Shown here piece by piece: positions 49,624 through 64,000 of a stretch of 64,000 bases of DNA. The stretch's first letter is position 1; every line of letters begins with the position of its first letter. Location: assembly GCF_002139875.1 (NCBI RefSeq), contig NZ_CP018793.1, positions 372,001 to 436,000 of the forward strand. The letters run 5' to 3'. This DNA is from Campylobacter vicugnae. Lineage in GTDB: Bacteria; Campylobacterota; Campylobacteria; Campylobacterales; Campylobacteraceae. Position numbers and translations under genes: made by a program. The notes beneath the pieces are model-generated. The model made no database searches and had not been told where the DNA came from. It saw nothing but the letters and a program-made list of their open reading frames with translations.

Positions 49624-50112
49624 ATGGAAGAGTTAAAAGTATATGAGATAGATGTTAATGAGTTAGCTAAATTTAAATTTGCAGTTATAAAAACAGATAA
49701 AGGTGATATGATAGCTGAATTATACCCACAAGAGACACCGCAAACTGTGGCTAATTTTGCAAATTTAGCAAAATCTGGATTTTATGATGGATTAAATTTT
49801 CATAGAGTAATTCCAAATTTTGTTATTCAAGGTGGTTGCCCATATGGTAGTGGGATTGGCGGTCCAGGCTGGAGAATTAAATGCGAATGCGTAGGACAAA
49901 AACGCAAACACAATAGAGGTAGTCTAAGTATGGCTCACGCCGGCAGGGATACTGGCGGTAGTCAGTTTTTTGTTTGTCATAGCGCTCAGCCGCATCTAAA
50001 TGGCGTGCATACCGTCTTTGGCGAATTAATCAATGATGAGAGCAAGGCAGTGCTTGATTCTATTAGACAAGGTGATAAAATCACTACAATTGAGATTAAA
50101 GAGAGCCTATAA
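49624..50112 (+). CDS. ppiB: Cyclophilin-type peptidyl-prolyl cis-trans isomerase
   Basis: This 162-residue cytoplasmic cyclophilin has no signal peptide. It shows [20 protein letters not shown], with the catalytic Arg, then [18 protein letters not shown] and [12 protein letters not shown]. It speeds proline isomerisation in folding. It shares the yebC transcript and is followed by a hairpin. Confidence 0.93.
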   Translation: MEELKVYEIDVNELAKFKFAVIKTDKGDMIAELYPQETPQTVANFANLAKSGFYDGLNFHRVIPNFVIQGGCPYGSGIGGPGWRIKCECVGQKRKHNRGSLSMAHAGRDTGGSQFFVCHSAQPHLNGVHTVFGELINDESKAVLDSIRQGDKITTIEIKESL

Positions 50113-50122
50113 TTTTTTAATA

Positions 50123-50160
50123 ATTCAGATTCCCTTTGCCGGTAATCTGAATTTAATTTA
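50123..50160 (+). terminator. Terminator hairpin after ppiB
   Basis: ATTCAGATT and AATCTGAAT form a perfect 9-base-pair stem (50123-50131 and 50144-50152) with a 12-base loop, followed by TTAATTTAAA. A weak rho-independent terminator that closes the yebC-ppiB transcript. Confidence 0.5.
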
Positions 50161-50253
50161 AACTACTTTTAATATATTTACAATACTTAAGTCAAATTTA
50201 ACTGCAATATTGGTATTATATTTAAAATCTAATTTTTTTCATTAAGGATACAT

Positions 50254-52047
50254 ATGAAATTTACTACTTTGTTTTATGCTATTTTTGGTGTAATTATTAC
50301 AGTAGTCATTTTAAATTTGGTGGCCCTATTAGGGGTAATTAGCGTACAAGATGAGCTTATAGAAGCATCTGAGAAAAGATATCAGTCATATATGTTAGCT
50401 GATGAGCTTCGTCAAAGTTCTGATGATTTAACTAGACTTGCGCGTACATACAGCGTTACAGGCGATAGCCGTTATGTTGATCAATATAACGCTATATTAG
50501 ATATTAGAAATGGTAAGGCGCCAAGACCTATGGATTATGAAAGAATTTATTGGGATTTTGTCGCAGTAAATAATCAAAAACCTCGTCCAGATAGTAATGA
50601 GACAATTGCTCTTACTAAAAAGATGGAAGAGCTTGGTTTTACTAAGGCTGAGTTTGATATGTTAAAAGAGTCAGAAGCTCGTTCAAATCATCTTGTAGAT
50701 ATAGAAACTAGGGCTATGAATGCTGTAGCAGGTAGGTTTATGGATGAAAATGGCAGATATAGCGTAATTGGCCAACCAGATGCTATTTTAGCCATCAATC
50801 TTACTCACTCTAAAGAGTATCATACAGAAAAAGCTAAAATTATGGAACCTATTGATAAGTTCTTTGTGATGCTTAAAAAAAGAACTGCTGATGAGGTTCA
50901 ATCTAAAATTGATAAAACTACTCTATATTTTAATACAGTTTTAGGTTTGTTTGTTATCAATATTATAGTTATAGTTGTAGGCTCTATTATGCTTCGTAGA
51001 AAAATTTCGCAAATTGAGCCAGTTAGTGATGGTCTTAGAGGATTTTTTGCTTTCCTTGGACATGAAAAAGATGATTGCAAAACTATAGACATTAACTCAA
51101 AAGATGAATTTGGTGTAATAGCTAAGATGATTAACCAAAATATCCTAAACTTACGCACACAAATTGGCTCTGAGCGTAAATTTATTAATGAAACAGTAAA
51201 AACTCTAAAAGAGCTATCTCAAGGTAGTTTTAATGTGCGTTTAAATAGCAATTGCGACTCTCCAGCAATGATGCAACTTCAAGAAACTCTAAATAATATG
51301 GCTTTAGCTCTTGAGAAAAATATCAATGAGATAGTAAAAATTATAGGTAAATACTCAGAACATGATTATACTCAAAGAGTTTCAAATGAAAATTTAAAAC
51401 ACTATTTACTTAAAATGGCTGATGGTGTAAATGAGTTAGGTGATACTACTGTAGCGATGCTACGCCTATCACAAAAATCTAGCCAAACTCTATACGAAGC
51501 ATCAAATGATATGAAAGACGGTATTAATAAATTAAATGAATCATCAAAACTACAAGCTACTTCGCTACAAGAGAGTGCAGCAGCTGTAGAGGAGCTAAGC
51601 AGCTCAATGAACTCTATAAATGAAAGAGCCGATGAAGTTATTAAACAAAGCGATGATATTAAAAATATTATTACTATAATTAAAGATATAGCAGAACAGA
51701 CCAATCTACTTGCTTTAAATGCTGCTATAGAAGCTGCTCGTGCTGGTGAGCATGGTAGAGGATTTTCAGTTGTAGCTGATGAGGTTCGTACTTTGGCTGA
51801 AAAGACAGGTAAATCTCTAACTGAAATTGAAGCCAATGTAAATATTTTAACTCAAAGCATAACCGATATGAGCGCTAGCATTCATGAACAAACTGCAGCA
51901 ATTAATCAAATTAATGAAGCAATGAGCGCTATAGAGAGTGGCACAGAGCGCAATTATAAAGAAACAACTAAAATAGCTGGTATCTCAAATGATGTTGAAG
52001 GAATGAGTAAAGAGATGCTTGCTAATATAAATAAAAATAAATTCTAA
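50254..52047 (+). CDS. Methyl-accepting chemotaxis protein
   Basis: This 597-residue receptor has a first membrane helix at about 7-29, a helical periplasmic part of about 195 residues without clear PAS or Cache motifs, a second membrane helix at about 226-247, a HAMP-like linker, and a signalling domain. The hairpin tip core is [21 protein letters not shown], with [16 protein letters not shown] after it. The C-terminus lacks a CheB/CheR-binding pentapeptide. The ligand is unknown. It is monocistronic, ending at a strong terminator. Confidence 0.93.
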   Translation: MKFTTLFYAIFGVIITVVILNLVALLGVISVQDELIEASEKRYQSYMLADELRQSSDDLTRLARTYSVTGDSRYVDQYNAILDIRNGKAPRPMDYERIYWDFVAVNNQKPRPDSNETIALTKKMEELGFTKAEFDMLKESEARSNHLVDIETRAMNAVAGRFMDENGRYSVIGQPDAILAINLTHSKEYHTEKAKIMEPIDKFFVMLKKRTADEVQSKIDKTTLYFNTVLGLFVINIIVIVVGSIMLRRKISQIEPVSDGLRGFFAFLGHEKDDCKTIDINSKDEFGVIAKMINQNILNLRTQIGSERKFINETVKTLKELSQGSFNVRLNSNCDSPAMMQLQETLNNMALALEKNINEIVKIIGKYSEHDYTQRVSNENLKHYLLKMADGVNELGDTTVAMLRLSQKSSQTLYEASNDMKDGINKLNESSKLQATSLQESAAAVEELSSSMNSINERADEVIKQSDDIKNIITIIKDIAEQTNLLALNAAIEAARAGEHGRGFSVVADEVRTLAEKTGKSLTEIEANVNILTQSITDMSASIHEQTAAINQINEAMSAIESGTERNYKETTKIAGISNDVEGMSKEMLANINKNKF

Positions 52048-52051
52048 CTTC

Positions 52052-52097
52052 AAATTTCGCCAACTATTTTATAGTTGGCGAAATTTTTAATTTTTTT
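52052..52097 (+). terminator. Strong rho-independent terminator after the chemoreceptor gene
   Basis: The stem has 15 perfect base pairs, AAATTTCGCCAACTA (52052-52066) with TAGTTGGCGAAATTT (52072-52086), loop TTTTA, followed by a T-rich tail including seven T. It separates the receptor from the tRNA-tuf region. Confidence 0.9.
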
Positions 52098-52107
52098 CTA
52101 AAAACTC

Positions 52108-52136
52108 TTGACAAATCAAATAAAATTAGCTATAAT
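52108..52136 (+). promoter_or_regulatory. Consensus sigma-70 promoter of the tRNA-tuf region
   Basis: TTGACA (52108-52113), a 17-base spacer and TATAAT (52131-52136) make a perfect consensus promoter. A clear -35 box is rare in Campylobacter, so this must be a very strong promoter, as expected for tRNA genes and tuf. It lies 21 bases before tRNA-Thr. Confidence 0.9.
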
Positions 52137-52157
52137 TCCAGCTCACAAGTTAAAGGT

Positions 52158-52233
52158 GCTGGTGTAGCTCAGCCGGTAGAGCAACTGCCTTGTAAGCAGT
52201 AGGTCGGCGGTTCGATTCCGTTCACCAGCTCCA
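52158..52233 (+). tRNA. tRNA-Thr (TGT)
   Basis: 76 bases with acceptor arms GCTGGTG and CACCAGC, anticodon TGT in CTTGTAA, T-arm GTTCGATTC, and encoded CCA. First of four tRNAs before tuf. Confidence 0.96.
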
Positions 52234-52289
52234 TTTATCTTTACAGTGTTTGACCAGATACATATAGCAATCATTTTTCTTTTATTTAG

Positions 52290-52374
<85 letters not shown>

Positions 52375-52383
52375 TTGCTATAC

Positions 52384-52460
52384 GCGGGAGTAGCTCAGTT
52401 GGCTAGAGCATCAGCCTTCCAAGCTGAGGGTCGCGGGTTCGAGTCCCGTTTCCCGCTCCA
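52384..52460 (+). tRNA. tRNA-Gly (TCC)
   Basis: 77 bases with acceptor arms GCGGGAG and TTCCCGC, anticodon TCC in CTTCCAA, T-arm GTTCGAGTC, and encoded CCA. It lies 9 bases after tRNA-Tyr. Confidence 0.96.
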
Positions 52461-52599
52461 TTTGGATTTGACTGGGAGCTGTCTTTTTTGAATTTATATT
52501 CTATTCTGCAGTTATTCTTAGTCATTTTTAGTTTTTGGTGTTTGTATTAATTTAGTATAACTCTGTTTTGCCAAATTGCAGTTTCCATATTTTAGAAAC

Positions 52600-52674
<75 letters not shown>

Positions 52675-52747
52675 TAAAAGTTAAAATAAGAAATACAAAA
52701 GATACAAACTTTAAGTATAAAAGTTGAATTTAATAACGGAGGATACA

Positions 52748-53947
52748 ATGGCTAAAGAGAAGTTTTCAAGAAATAAGCCACACGTAAATATTGGTACTAT
52801 CGGTCACGTTGACCATGGTAAAACTACATTAACAGCTGCTATTTCTGCTGTTCTATCAAGAAAAGGTCTTGCAGAGCTTAAAGATTATGATAATATCGAT
52901 AATGCTCCTGAAGAAAAAGAGAGAGGTATTACTATTGCTACTTCTCACATTGAGTATGAAACAACTAATCGCCACTATGCACACGTTGACTGCCCAGGCC
53001 ACGCTGACTATGTTAAAAATATGATTACTGGTGCTGCACAAATGGACGGTGCTATATTAGTTGTATCTGCAGCTGATGGCCCAATGCCACAAACTCGTGA
53101 GCATATCCTACTATCTCGCCAAGTTGGTGTTCCATATATCGTAGTTTTCATGAACAAAGCTGATATGGTTGATGATGCTGAACTTCTAGAGCTAGTTGAA
53201 ATGGAAATTCGCGAACTTCTAAGCGAGTATGATTTCCCAGGTGATGACACTCCAATCGTTAGCGGTTCTGCTCTTCAAGCGCTTGAAGAAGCTAAAGCTG
53301 GTACAGATGGTGAATGGTCAGCTAAAATTATGGCTCTTATGGATGCAGTTGATAGCTATATCCCAACTCCAGCTCGTGCAACTGATAAAGATTTCCTAAT
53401 GCCAATTGAAGATGTATTCTCAATTTCTGGTCGTGGTACAGTTGTTACTGGTAGAATTGAAAAAGGTCTTGTTAAAGTTGGTGATACTATAGAAATCGTT
53501 GGTATCCGCGATACTCAAACTACAACAGTTACTGGCGTTGAAATGTTTAGAAAAGAGATGGATCAAGGTGAAGCTGGTGATAACGTTGGTGTTTTACTAC
53601 GTGGTACTAAAAAAGAGGATGTTGAAAGAGGTATGGTTCTATGTAAGCCAAAATCAATCACTCCACATACACAATTTGAAGGTGAAGTGTATATTTTAAC
53701 TAAAGAAGAGGGTGGTCGCCATACTCCATTCTTTAATAACTATAGACCACAATTCTATGTAAGAACAACAGATGTTACTGGTTCAATCACTCTACCAGAA
53801 GGTACAGAGATGGTTATGCCTGGTGATAACCTTAAAATAACTGTTGAGCTTATCGCTCCAGTTGCGCTAGAAGAAGGTACAAGATTTGCTATCCGTGAGG
53901 GTGGTAGAACTGTTGGTTCTGGCGTTGTGTCTAAAATTATTAAGTAA
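52748..53947 (+). CDS. tuf: EF-Tu, translation elongation factor
   Basis: EF-Tu brings aminoacyl-tRNA to the ribosome with GTP. The ATG at 52748 behind CGGAGGATAC gives 399 residues starting [27 protein letters not shown], where the P-loop is [16 protein letters not shown] is G3 and NKADM is G4. C-terminal barrel domains are complete ([16 protein letters not shown]). Codon choice is more selective than in the neighbours, as expected for a highly expressed gene. Usually single-copy in Campylobacter. Confidence 0.98.
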   Translation: MAKEKFSRNKPHVNIGTIGHVDHGKTTLTAAISAVLSRKGLAELKDYDNIDNAPEEKERGITIATSHIEYETTNRHYAHVDCPGHADYVKNMITGAAQMDGAILVVSAADGPMPQTREHILLSRQVGVPYIVVFMNKADMVDDAELLELVEMEIRELLSEYDFPGDDTPIVSGSALQALEEAKAGTDGEWSAKIMALMDAVDSYIPTPARATDKDFLMPIEDVFSISGRGTVVTGRIEKGLVKVGDTIEIVGIRDTQTTTVTGVEMFRKEMDQGEAGDNVGVLLRGTKKEDVERGMVLCKPKSITPHTQFEGEVYILTKEEGGRHTPFFNNYRPQFYVRTTDVTGSITLPEGTEMVMPGDNLKITVELIAPVALEEGTRFAIREGGRTVGSGVVSKIIK

Positions 53948-53957
53948 TTTAACTTAT

Positions 53958-53985
53958 GGGTGCGAATTTAATTTGCACCCTTTTT
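53958..53985 (+). terminator. Terminator after tuf
   Basis: GGGTGC and GCACCC, with inner A-T pairs and one G-U pair, form a long stem (53958-53980), followed by TTTTT. It limits readthrough into rpmG. Confidence 0.8.
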
Positions 53986-53996
53986 AAGGAAAAAAT

Positions 53997-54164
53997 ATGG
54001 CAAGTGCAAATAGAGTTAAAATTGGTTTAAAGTGTTCTGAATGCAATGATATTAATTACACAACAACCAAAAATAGCAAAACAAAAACTGAAAAGCTAGA
54101 GCTTAAAAAATATTGTCCAAGATTAAAAAAACATACAGTTCATAAAGAAGTTAAGCTAAAATAA
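53997..54164 (+). CDS. rpmG: Ribosomal protein L33
   Basis: This 55-residue basic protein of the large subunit starts [20 protein letters not shown]. It has the two Cys pairs' remains as CSEC and a single later Cys ([10 protein letters not shown]), so the zinc site may be partly lost. ATG at 53997 with AAGGAAAAAAT upstream. The order tuf-rpmG-tRNA-Trp-secE-nusG is standard in these bacteria. Confidence 0.95.
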   Translation: MASANRVKIGLKCSECNDINYTTTKNSKTKTEKLELKKYCPRLKKHTVHKEVKLK

Positions 54165-54189
54165 GCTAACTTCTTAGCTGTATCTATAT

Positions 54190-54265
54190 AGGGCAGTAGC
54201 TCCAACGGTAGAGCGCCGGATTCCAAATCCGATGGTTGGGGGTTCGAATCCCTCCTGCCCTGCCA
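54190..54265 (+). tRNA. tRNA-Trp (CCA)
   Basis: 76 bases with acceptor arms AGGGCAG and CTGCCCT, anticodon CCA in ATTCCAAAT, T-arm GTTCGAATC, and encoded CCA. It lies between rpmG and secE. Confidence 0.96.
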
Positions 54266-54278
54266 CAAAAGGTTAGAT

Positions 54279-54458
54279 ATGGAAAAGTTTATAAGTTATT
54301 TAAAATTATCACGTACAGAGATAGGTAAAGTTATATTTCCTACCAAAGAGCAGATAAGAAATGCATTTATAACAGTTTTTGCTGTTGTTACTGTGGTTTC
54401 ATTATTTTTAGCTTTGGTTGATTTAATTATGTCTTTTTCTGTTTCTAAGCTTGTATAA
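54279..54458 (+). CDS. secE: SecE, preprotein translocase subunit
   Basis: SecE is the small essential subunit of the SecYEG channel. The 59-residue protein has the conserved amphipathic helix (EIGKVIFPTKEQIRNAF) and one membrane helix (ITVFAVVTVVSLFLALVDLI), as in the short form found in most bacteria. It begins 13 bases after tRNA-Trp, and nusG follows after 9 bases. Confidence 0.94.
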   Translation: MEKFISYLKLSRTEIGKVIFPTKEQIRNAFITVFAVVTVVSLFLALVDLIMSFSVSKLV

Positions 54459-54467
54459 GGATCTACT

Positions 54468-54998
54468 ATGGCACATAAATGGTATGCTATTCAAACTTAT
54501 GCAGGTAGTGAGATGAGTGTCAAAAGAGCCATTGAAAACTTAGTAAAAGATCATGGCATTGAGGAGCAACTTTTAGAAGTTATTGTTCCTACTGAAGATG
54601 TTATTGAGATTAAAAATGGAAAGCAAAAAATAAACGAGAGAAGTCTTTATCCTGGTTATGCTTTTGCACATTTAGATCTTGATACTGCACTTTGGCACAA
54701 AATTCAGTCTCTTCCTAAAGTTGGCAGATTTATTGGTGAAGCAAAGAAACCAACACCTTTAAGCGATAAAGATATAAATCTTATTTTGGAAAAGGTTAAT
54801 AAAAGAGCAGCTCCTAAGCCAAAAATTTCATTTGAGGCTGGCGAGGTTGTTCGTGTTACTGAAGGTCCATTTGCAAACTTTAATGCAACAGTAGAAGAGT
54901 ATGATATGGTTCATGGTAAACTTCGCTTAAATGTATCTATATTTGGTAGAAGTACGCCTGTTGAAATTATGTATTCACAAGTTGAAAAGATAGTCTAA
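54468..54998 (+). CDS. nusG: NusG, transcription elongation/antitermination factor
   Basis: NusG binds RNA polymerase and links it to Rho or the ribosome. The 176 residues start KWYAIQTYAGSEMSVKRAIE (NGN domain), with YPGYAFAHLD, and end in a KOW domain (FEAGEVVRVTEGPFANFNAT). AAGGATCTACT precedes the ATG. It lies between secE and rplK. Confidence 0.97.
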   Translation: MAHKWYAIQTYAGSEMSVKRAIENLVKDHGIEEQLLEVIVPTEDVIEIKNGKQKINERSLYPGYAFAHLDLDTALWHKIQSLPKVGRFIGEAKKPTPLSDKDINLILEKVNKRAAPKPKISFEAGEVVRVTEGPFANFNATVEEYDMVHGKLRLNVSIFGRSTPVEIMYSQVEKIV

Positions 54999-55009
54999 GG
55001 AGATAGTTT

Positions 55010-55435
55010 ATGGCTAAAAAAGTTGTAGGCGAAATTAAACTGCAAATTGCAGCTACAAAAGCAAATCCAAGTCCACCAGTTGGTCCTGCTTTAGGTCAAC
55101 AAGGTGTTAATATTATGGAATTTTGTAAAGCATTTAATGAAAGAACAAAAGATATGGCTGGTTATAATATTCCAGTTGTTATTACTGTTTATGCTGATAA
55201 AAGCTTTACATTTATTACAAAACAACCACCAGCAACCGACTTAATTAAAAAAGCTGCTGGTATCACTAAAGGTGCGGATAATCCGCTTAAAAATAAAGTT
55301 GGTCAACTTACAAAAGCTCAAATTCTTGAGATTGTAGATAAAAAAATAGTTGATATGAATACAAAAGATAGAGAACAAGCTGCTAAAATTATAGCTGGTT
55401 CAGCTCGTTCTATGGGTATAACCATAGTTGAGTAA
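55010..55435 (+). CDS. rplK: Ribosomal protein L11
   Basis: This 141-residue protein forms the GTPase-associated stalk base and is the target of PrmA, encoded at 14049. Seen are [27 protein letters not shown] and the C-terminal [20 protein letters not shown] precedes the ATG. The gap to rplA holds a hairpin. Confidence 0.98.
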   Translation: MAKKVVGEIKLQIAATKANPSPPVGPALGQQGVNIMEFCKAFNERTKDMAGYNIPVVITVYADKSFTFITKQPPATDLIKKAAGITKGADNPLKNKVGQLTKAQILEIVDKKIVDMNTKDREQAAKIIAGSARSMGITIVE

Positions 55436-55439
55436 TCCT

Positions 55440-55466
55440 TACCACTAGGATTTAAAATTAGTGGTA
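55440..55466 (+). promoter_or_regulatory. Hairpin between rplK and rplA
   Basis: TACCACTA and TAGTGGTA form a perfect 8-base-pair stem with an 11-base loop just upstream of rplA. It may be a processing site or part of an L1 feedback site; I cannot tell which. Confidence 0.35.
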
Positions 55467-55491
55467 GCACTTTAAAAATGCGGAGAAATTA

Positions 55492-56196
55492 ATGTCAAAA
55501 AAAACTACAAAGAGATTTGCAGAACTACTTAAAAAAGTAGATTCAAATAAAATTTATAATTTAGATGAAGCTGTATCTACAGTTAAAACACTAGCTTCAG
55601 CGAAATTTGATGAAACAGTTGAGATTGCACTTAAATTAAATGTCGATCCTAGACATGCTGATCAGATGGTGCGTGGTTCAGTAGTTTTACCTGCTGGTAC
55701 TGGCAAAACTGTTAGAGTAGCTGTAATAGCTAAAGATGCTAAGGCTGATGAAGCTAAAGCAGCTGGTGCTGATATAGTTGGTGCTGAGGATTTCGTTGAT
55801 GAAATTGCTAAGGGAGTTATCAATTTTGATGTGCTTATTGCTACTCCAAATTTGATGGGCTTAGTTGGTAAAATTGGTCGTCTTCTAGGACCAAAAGGCT
55901 TAATGCCAAATCCTAAAACTGGTACAGTAACTATGGATGTTGCTCAGGCTGTTAAAAATGCTAAAGGTGGTCAAGTTAACTTCCGTGTTGATAAACAAGG
56001 AAATATTCATGCTGGTCTAGGTAAAGTTAGCTTTACAAAAGAGCAGTTAAATGATAATATCTCTGCCTTTATTAAGATGATAAATAAACATAAACCTGCA
56101 GCTGCAAAAGGTAAATATATTAAATCTGCAGCACTATCTTTAACAATGAGTCCATCTATATCTCTTGAAACTCAAGAGCTTATGGATCTTAAATAA
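55492..56196 (+). CDS. rplA: Ribosomal protein L1
   Basis: L1 binds 23S rRNA at the exit site and often represses its own mRNA. The 234 residues include the family blocks [40 protein letters not shown] and the C-terminal region around [18 protein letters not shown]. The start has GCGGAGAAATTA upstream. The L10 leader follows. Confidence 0.98.
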   Translation: MSKKTTKRFAELLKKVDSNKIYNLDEAVSTVKTLASAKFDETVEIALKLNVDPRHADQMVRGSVVLPAGTGKTVRVAVIAKDAKADEAKAAGADIVGAEDFVDEIAKGVINFDVLIATPNLMGLVGKIGRLLGPKGLMPNPKTGTVTMDVAQAVKNAKGGQVNFRVDKQGNIHAGLGKVSFTKEQLNDNISAFIKMINKHKPAAAKGKYIKSAALSLTMSPSISLETQELMDLK

Positions 56197-56209
56197 TTAA
56201 TATTTTTAT

Positions 56210-56290
56210 CTTAGATTGGAGATAGCCGAGGCGTAAGCTTAATTGAGCGATGTTCTCGCTCTCTCTGCTTGAAATCACCGGTCGGAAAGG
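56210..56290 (+). promoter_or_regulatory. Ribosomal protein L10 leader
   Basis: The 97-base gap before rplJ is structured: it contains GGAGATAGCCGAGGCGTAAG, a GAGCGATGTTCTCGCTC hairpin (GAGCG / CGCTC), and CACCGGTCGGAAAGGAG just before the ATG. This fits the L10 leader, bound by L10(L12)4 to repress rplJL. Bounds are approximate. Confidence 0.6.
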
Positions 56291-56293
56291 AGA

Positions 56294-56785
56294 ATGAAAG
56301 TGACTAGAAACGAAAAAGCTGAAATTATTTCAAACCTTGAGGCTGAATTTAAAGCTAGCGAAGCTATAGTTGTATGTGACTATAGAGGCTTAAGTGTTAA
56401 AAAACTTGAAGCATTAAGAATTGCTGCTAAAGAGCAAAATGTAAAAGTTCAAGTTATTAAAAATACACTTGCAAAGATCGCTTTAGCTAATTGTTCTAAA
56501 GATGGTATGGAGCTTAAAGATACAAATATTTTTGTATGGGGCGAAGATCAACTAGCAGTTACTAAAGTTGTAGCTAAATTTGAAGAAGCTAATAAAGATC
56601 TATTTAAAATCAAAACAGCTTATATCGATGGTGAAGTTGCTTCTGTGTCTAAAGTTGTTGCATTGTCAAAAATGCCATCTCGCGACGAACTTATTGCTAT
56701 GTTGCTACAAGTTTGGAATGCACCAATTCAAAATTTCACTATTGGTTTAAATGCGCTTAAAGAAAAAAAAGAGCAATCTGCTTAA
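56294..56785 (+). CDS. rplJ: Ribosomal protein L10
   Basis: L10 anchors the L12 dimers to the ribosome stalk. The 163 residues start [17 protein letters not shown] and contain [17 protein letters not shown] and [15 protein letters not shown] strong AAAGGAG is upstream of the ATG at 56294. rplL follows after 29 bases. Expected to be autoregulated through the leader. Confidence 0.97.
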   Translation: MKVTRNEKAEIISNLEAEFKASEAIVVCDYRGLSVKKLEALRIAAKEQNVKVQVIKNTLAKIALANCSKDGMELKDTNIFVWGEDQLAVTKVVAKFEEANKDLFKIKTAYIDGEVASVSKVVALSKMPSRDELIAMLLQVWNAPIQNFTIGLNALKEKKEQSA

Positions 56786-56814
56786 TTTAAAAAATAAAAT
56801 TTAGGAGAATTAAA

Positions 56815-57189
56815 ATGGCAATAACTAAAGAAGATGTATTAGAGTTTATCTCAAATTTATCAGTTCTTGAACTAAGCGAATTAGTAAAAGAATTTGAAGA
56901 AAAATTTGGCGTAAGTGCTGCTCCAGTAATGGTAGCTGGTGCTGTAGCTGGTGGAGCTGCTGACGCTGCTGAAGAAAAAACAGATTTCAATATCGTTTTA
57001 GTTGATAGCGGTGCTAAAAAAATCGAAGTAATTAAAGTTGTTCGTGCTTTAACTGGTCTTGGTCTTAAAGAGGCTAAAGATGCTGTTGAAGGTACTCCAT
57101 CAGTTCTTAAAGAAGGTGCGAGTAAAGAAGAAGCTGAAGCAGCTAAAAAACAACTTGAAGAAGCTGGCGCTAAAGTCGAACTTAAATAA
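56815..57189 (+). CDS. rplL: Ribosomal protein L7/L12
   Basis: This 124-residue acidic stalk protein recruits translation factors. It has the N-terminal dimer part ([21 protein letters not shown]), an Ala/Gly-rich hinge ([15 protein letters not shown]), and the C-terminal domain with [33 protein letters not shown] precedes the ATG. Confidence 0.98.
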   Translation: MAITKEDVLEFISNLSVLELSELVKEFEEKFGVSAAPVMVAGAVAGGAADAAEEKTDFNIVLVDSGAKKIEVIKVVRALTGLGLKEAKDAVEGTPSVLKEGASKEEAEAAKKQLEEAGAKVELK

Positions 57190-57203
57190 TTTACAATTTT
57201 GTA

Positions 57204-57248
57204 GGAGCGAGATTTTCTCGCTTCCAACTCCATTGTCGTTTTTACGAC
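57204..57248 (+). promoter_or_regulatory. Tandem hairpins between rplL and rpoB
   Basis: GGAGCGAGA pairs with TCTCGCTTCC (one bulge, 57204-57225), and GTCGT-TTTT-ACGAC makes a second hairpin (57235-57248). The rplL-rpoB gap is a classic place for an attenuator or RNase III site that lowers rpoBC relative to ribosomal protein genes. Confidence 0.5.
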
Positions 57249-57262
57249 GTTCTTTCAATTAA

Positions 57263-64000
<6,738 letters not shown>

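Noticed and set aside
51402-51836. Minus-strand frame inside the chemoreceptor gene
   Set aside because: It lies opposite the conserved signalling domain, and its Ser/Ala-rich product is a mirror artefact.
56787-57233. Minus-strand frame opposite rplL
   Set aside because: It covers a well-defined ribosomal protein gene, and its Ser/Ala-rich product is the typical mirror image of an Ala/Glu-rich gene.

Overview
The window reads as a chromosomal piece of a Campylobacter species, probably of the C. fetus / C. hyointestinalis / C. lanienae kind rather than C. jejuni. The DNA is AT-rich. It carries bacillosamine genes pglE and pglF, the Campylobacter motility gene pflB (order pflB-serS-trpS-aroK-der), the iamA/iamB-type Mla cluster, an ssrA tag closely like that of Campylobacter, and a sigma-54 promoter with GG-N10-GC spacing in front of flgI. 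mraY is cut by the left edge and rpoC by the right edge.

Layout: mraY-murD and tRNA-Phe (1-2334); an accessory stretch of unrecognised, virion-like small proteins, a split gene with a G8 tract, an AAA ATPase/RloB-like pair and an orphan structured-RNA candidate (2335-8533); protein glycosylation and histidine genes (8534-13619); cheY-prmA-ftsH-psd-like-pssA (13684-18117); a leucine-rich leader ORF followed by leuA (18114-19760); unknown genes and a LivJ-like binding protein (19885-22258); a flagellar operon flgI-flgJ(N)-flgM-flgN-flgK followed by a TIGR02757 gene and proA (22542-28531); the minus-strand block pflB-serS-trpS-aroK-der (28532-35060); a truncated integrase beside tmRNA (35363-36632); an Hpt-like gene, panB, rhodanese, ruvB, an AI-2E family gene and an MlaEFD plus lipoprotein transporter (36680-43546); lgt, a TorD-like gene, a Y-family polymerase and copper export genes on the minus strand (43878-48787); yebC, a peptidyl-prolyl isomerase and a chemoreceptor (48899-52047); then four tRNAs, tuf, rpmG, tRNA-Trp, secE, nusG, rplKAJL and rpoBC (52158-64000).

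The most interesting parts are: (1) the region next to tRNA-Phe, where a candidate abortive-infection pair (ABC-type ATPase plus TOPRIM-like RloB protein) sits among phage-like genes, followed by a promoter-equipped noncoding stretch that can form a long-range helix and a possible pseudoknot; (2) a poly-G tract whose length decides whether a 418-residue membrane-anchored protein is made; (3) a 25-codon leader ORF with five Leu codons in front of leuA, in which the Leu-codon stretch can pair with the leuA ribosome binding site; (4) a phosphatidylserine decarboxylase-like protein that lacks the serine from which the pyruvoyl cofactor is made.

All functional calls come from reading motifs and gene order by eye; no database search was run. 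RNA folds are hand-found complementarities and have no computed energies.
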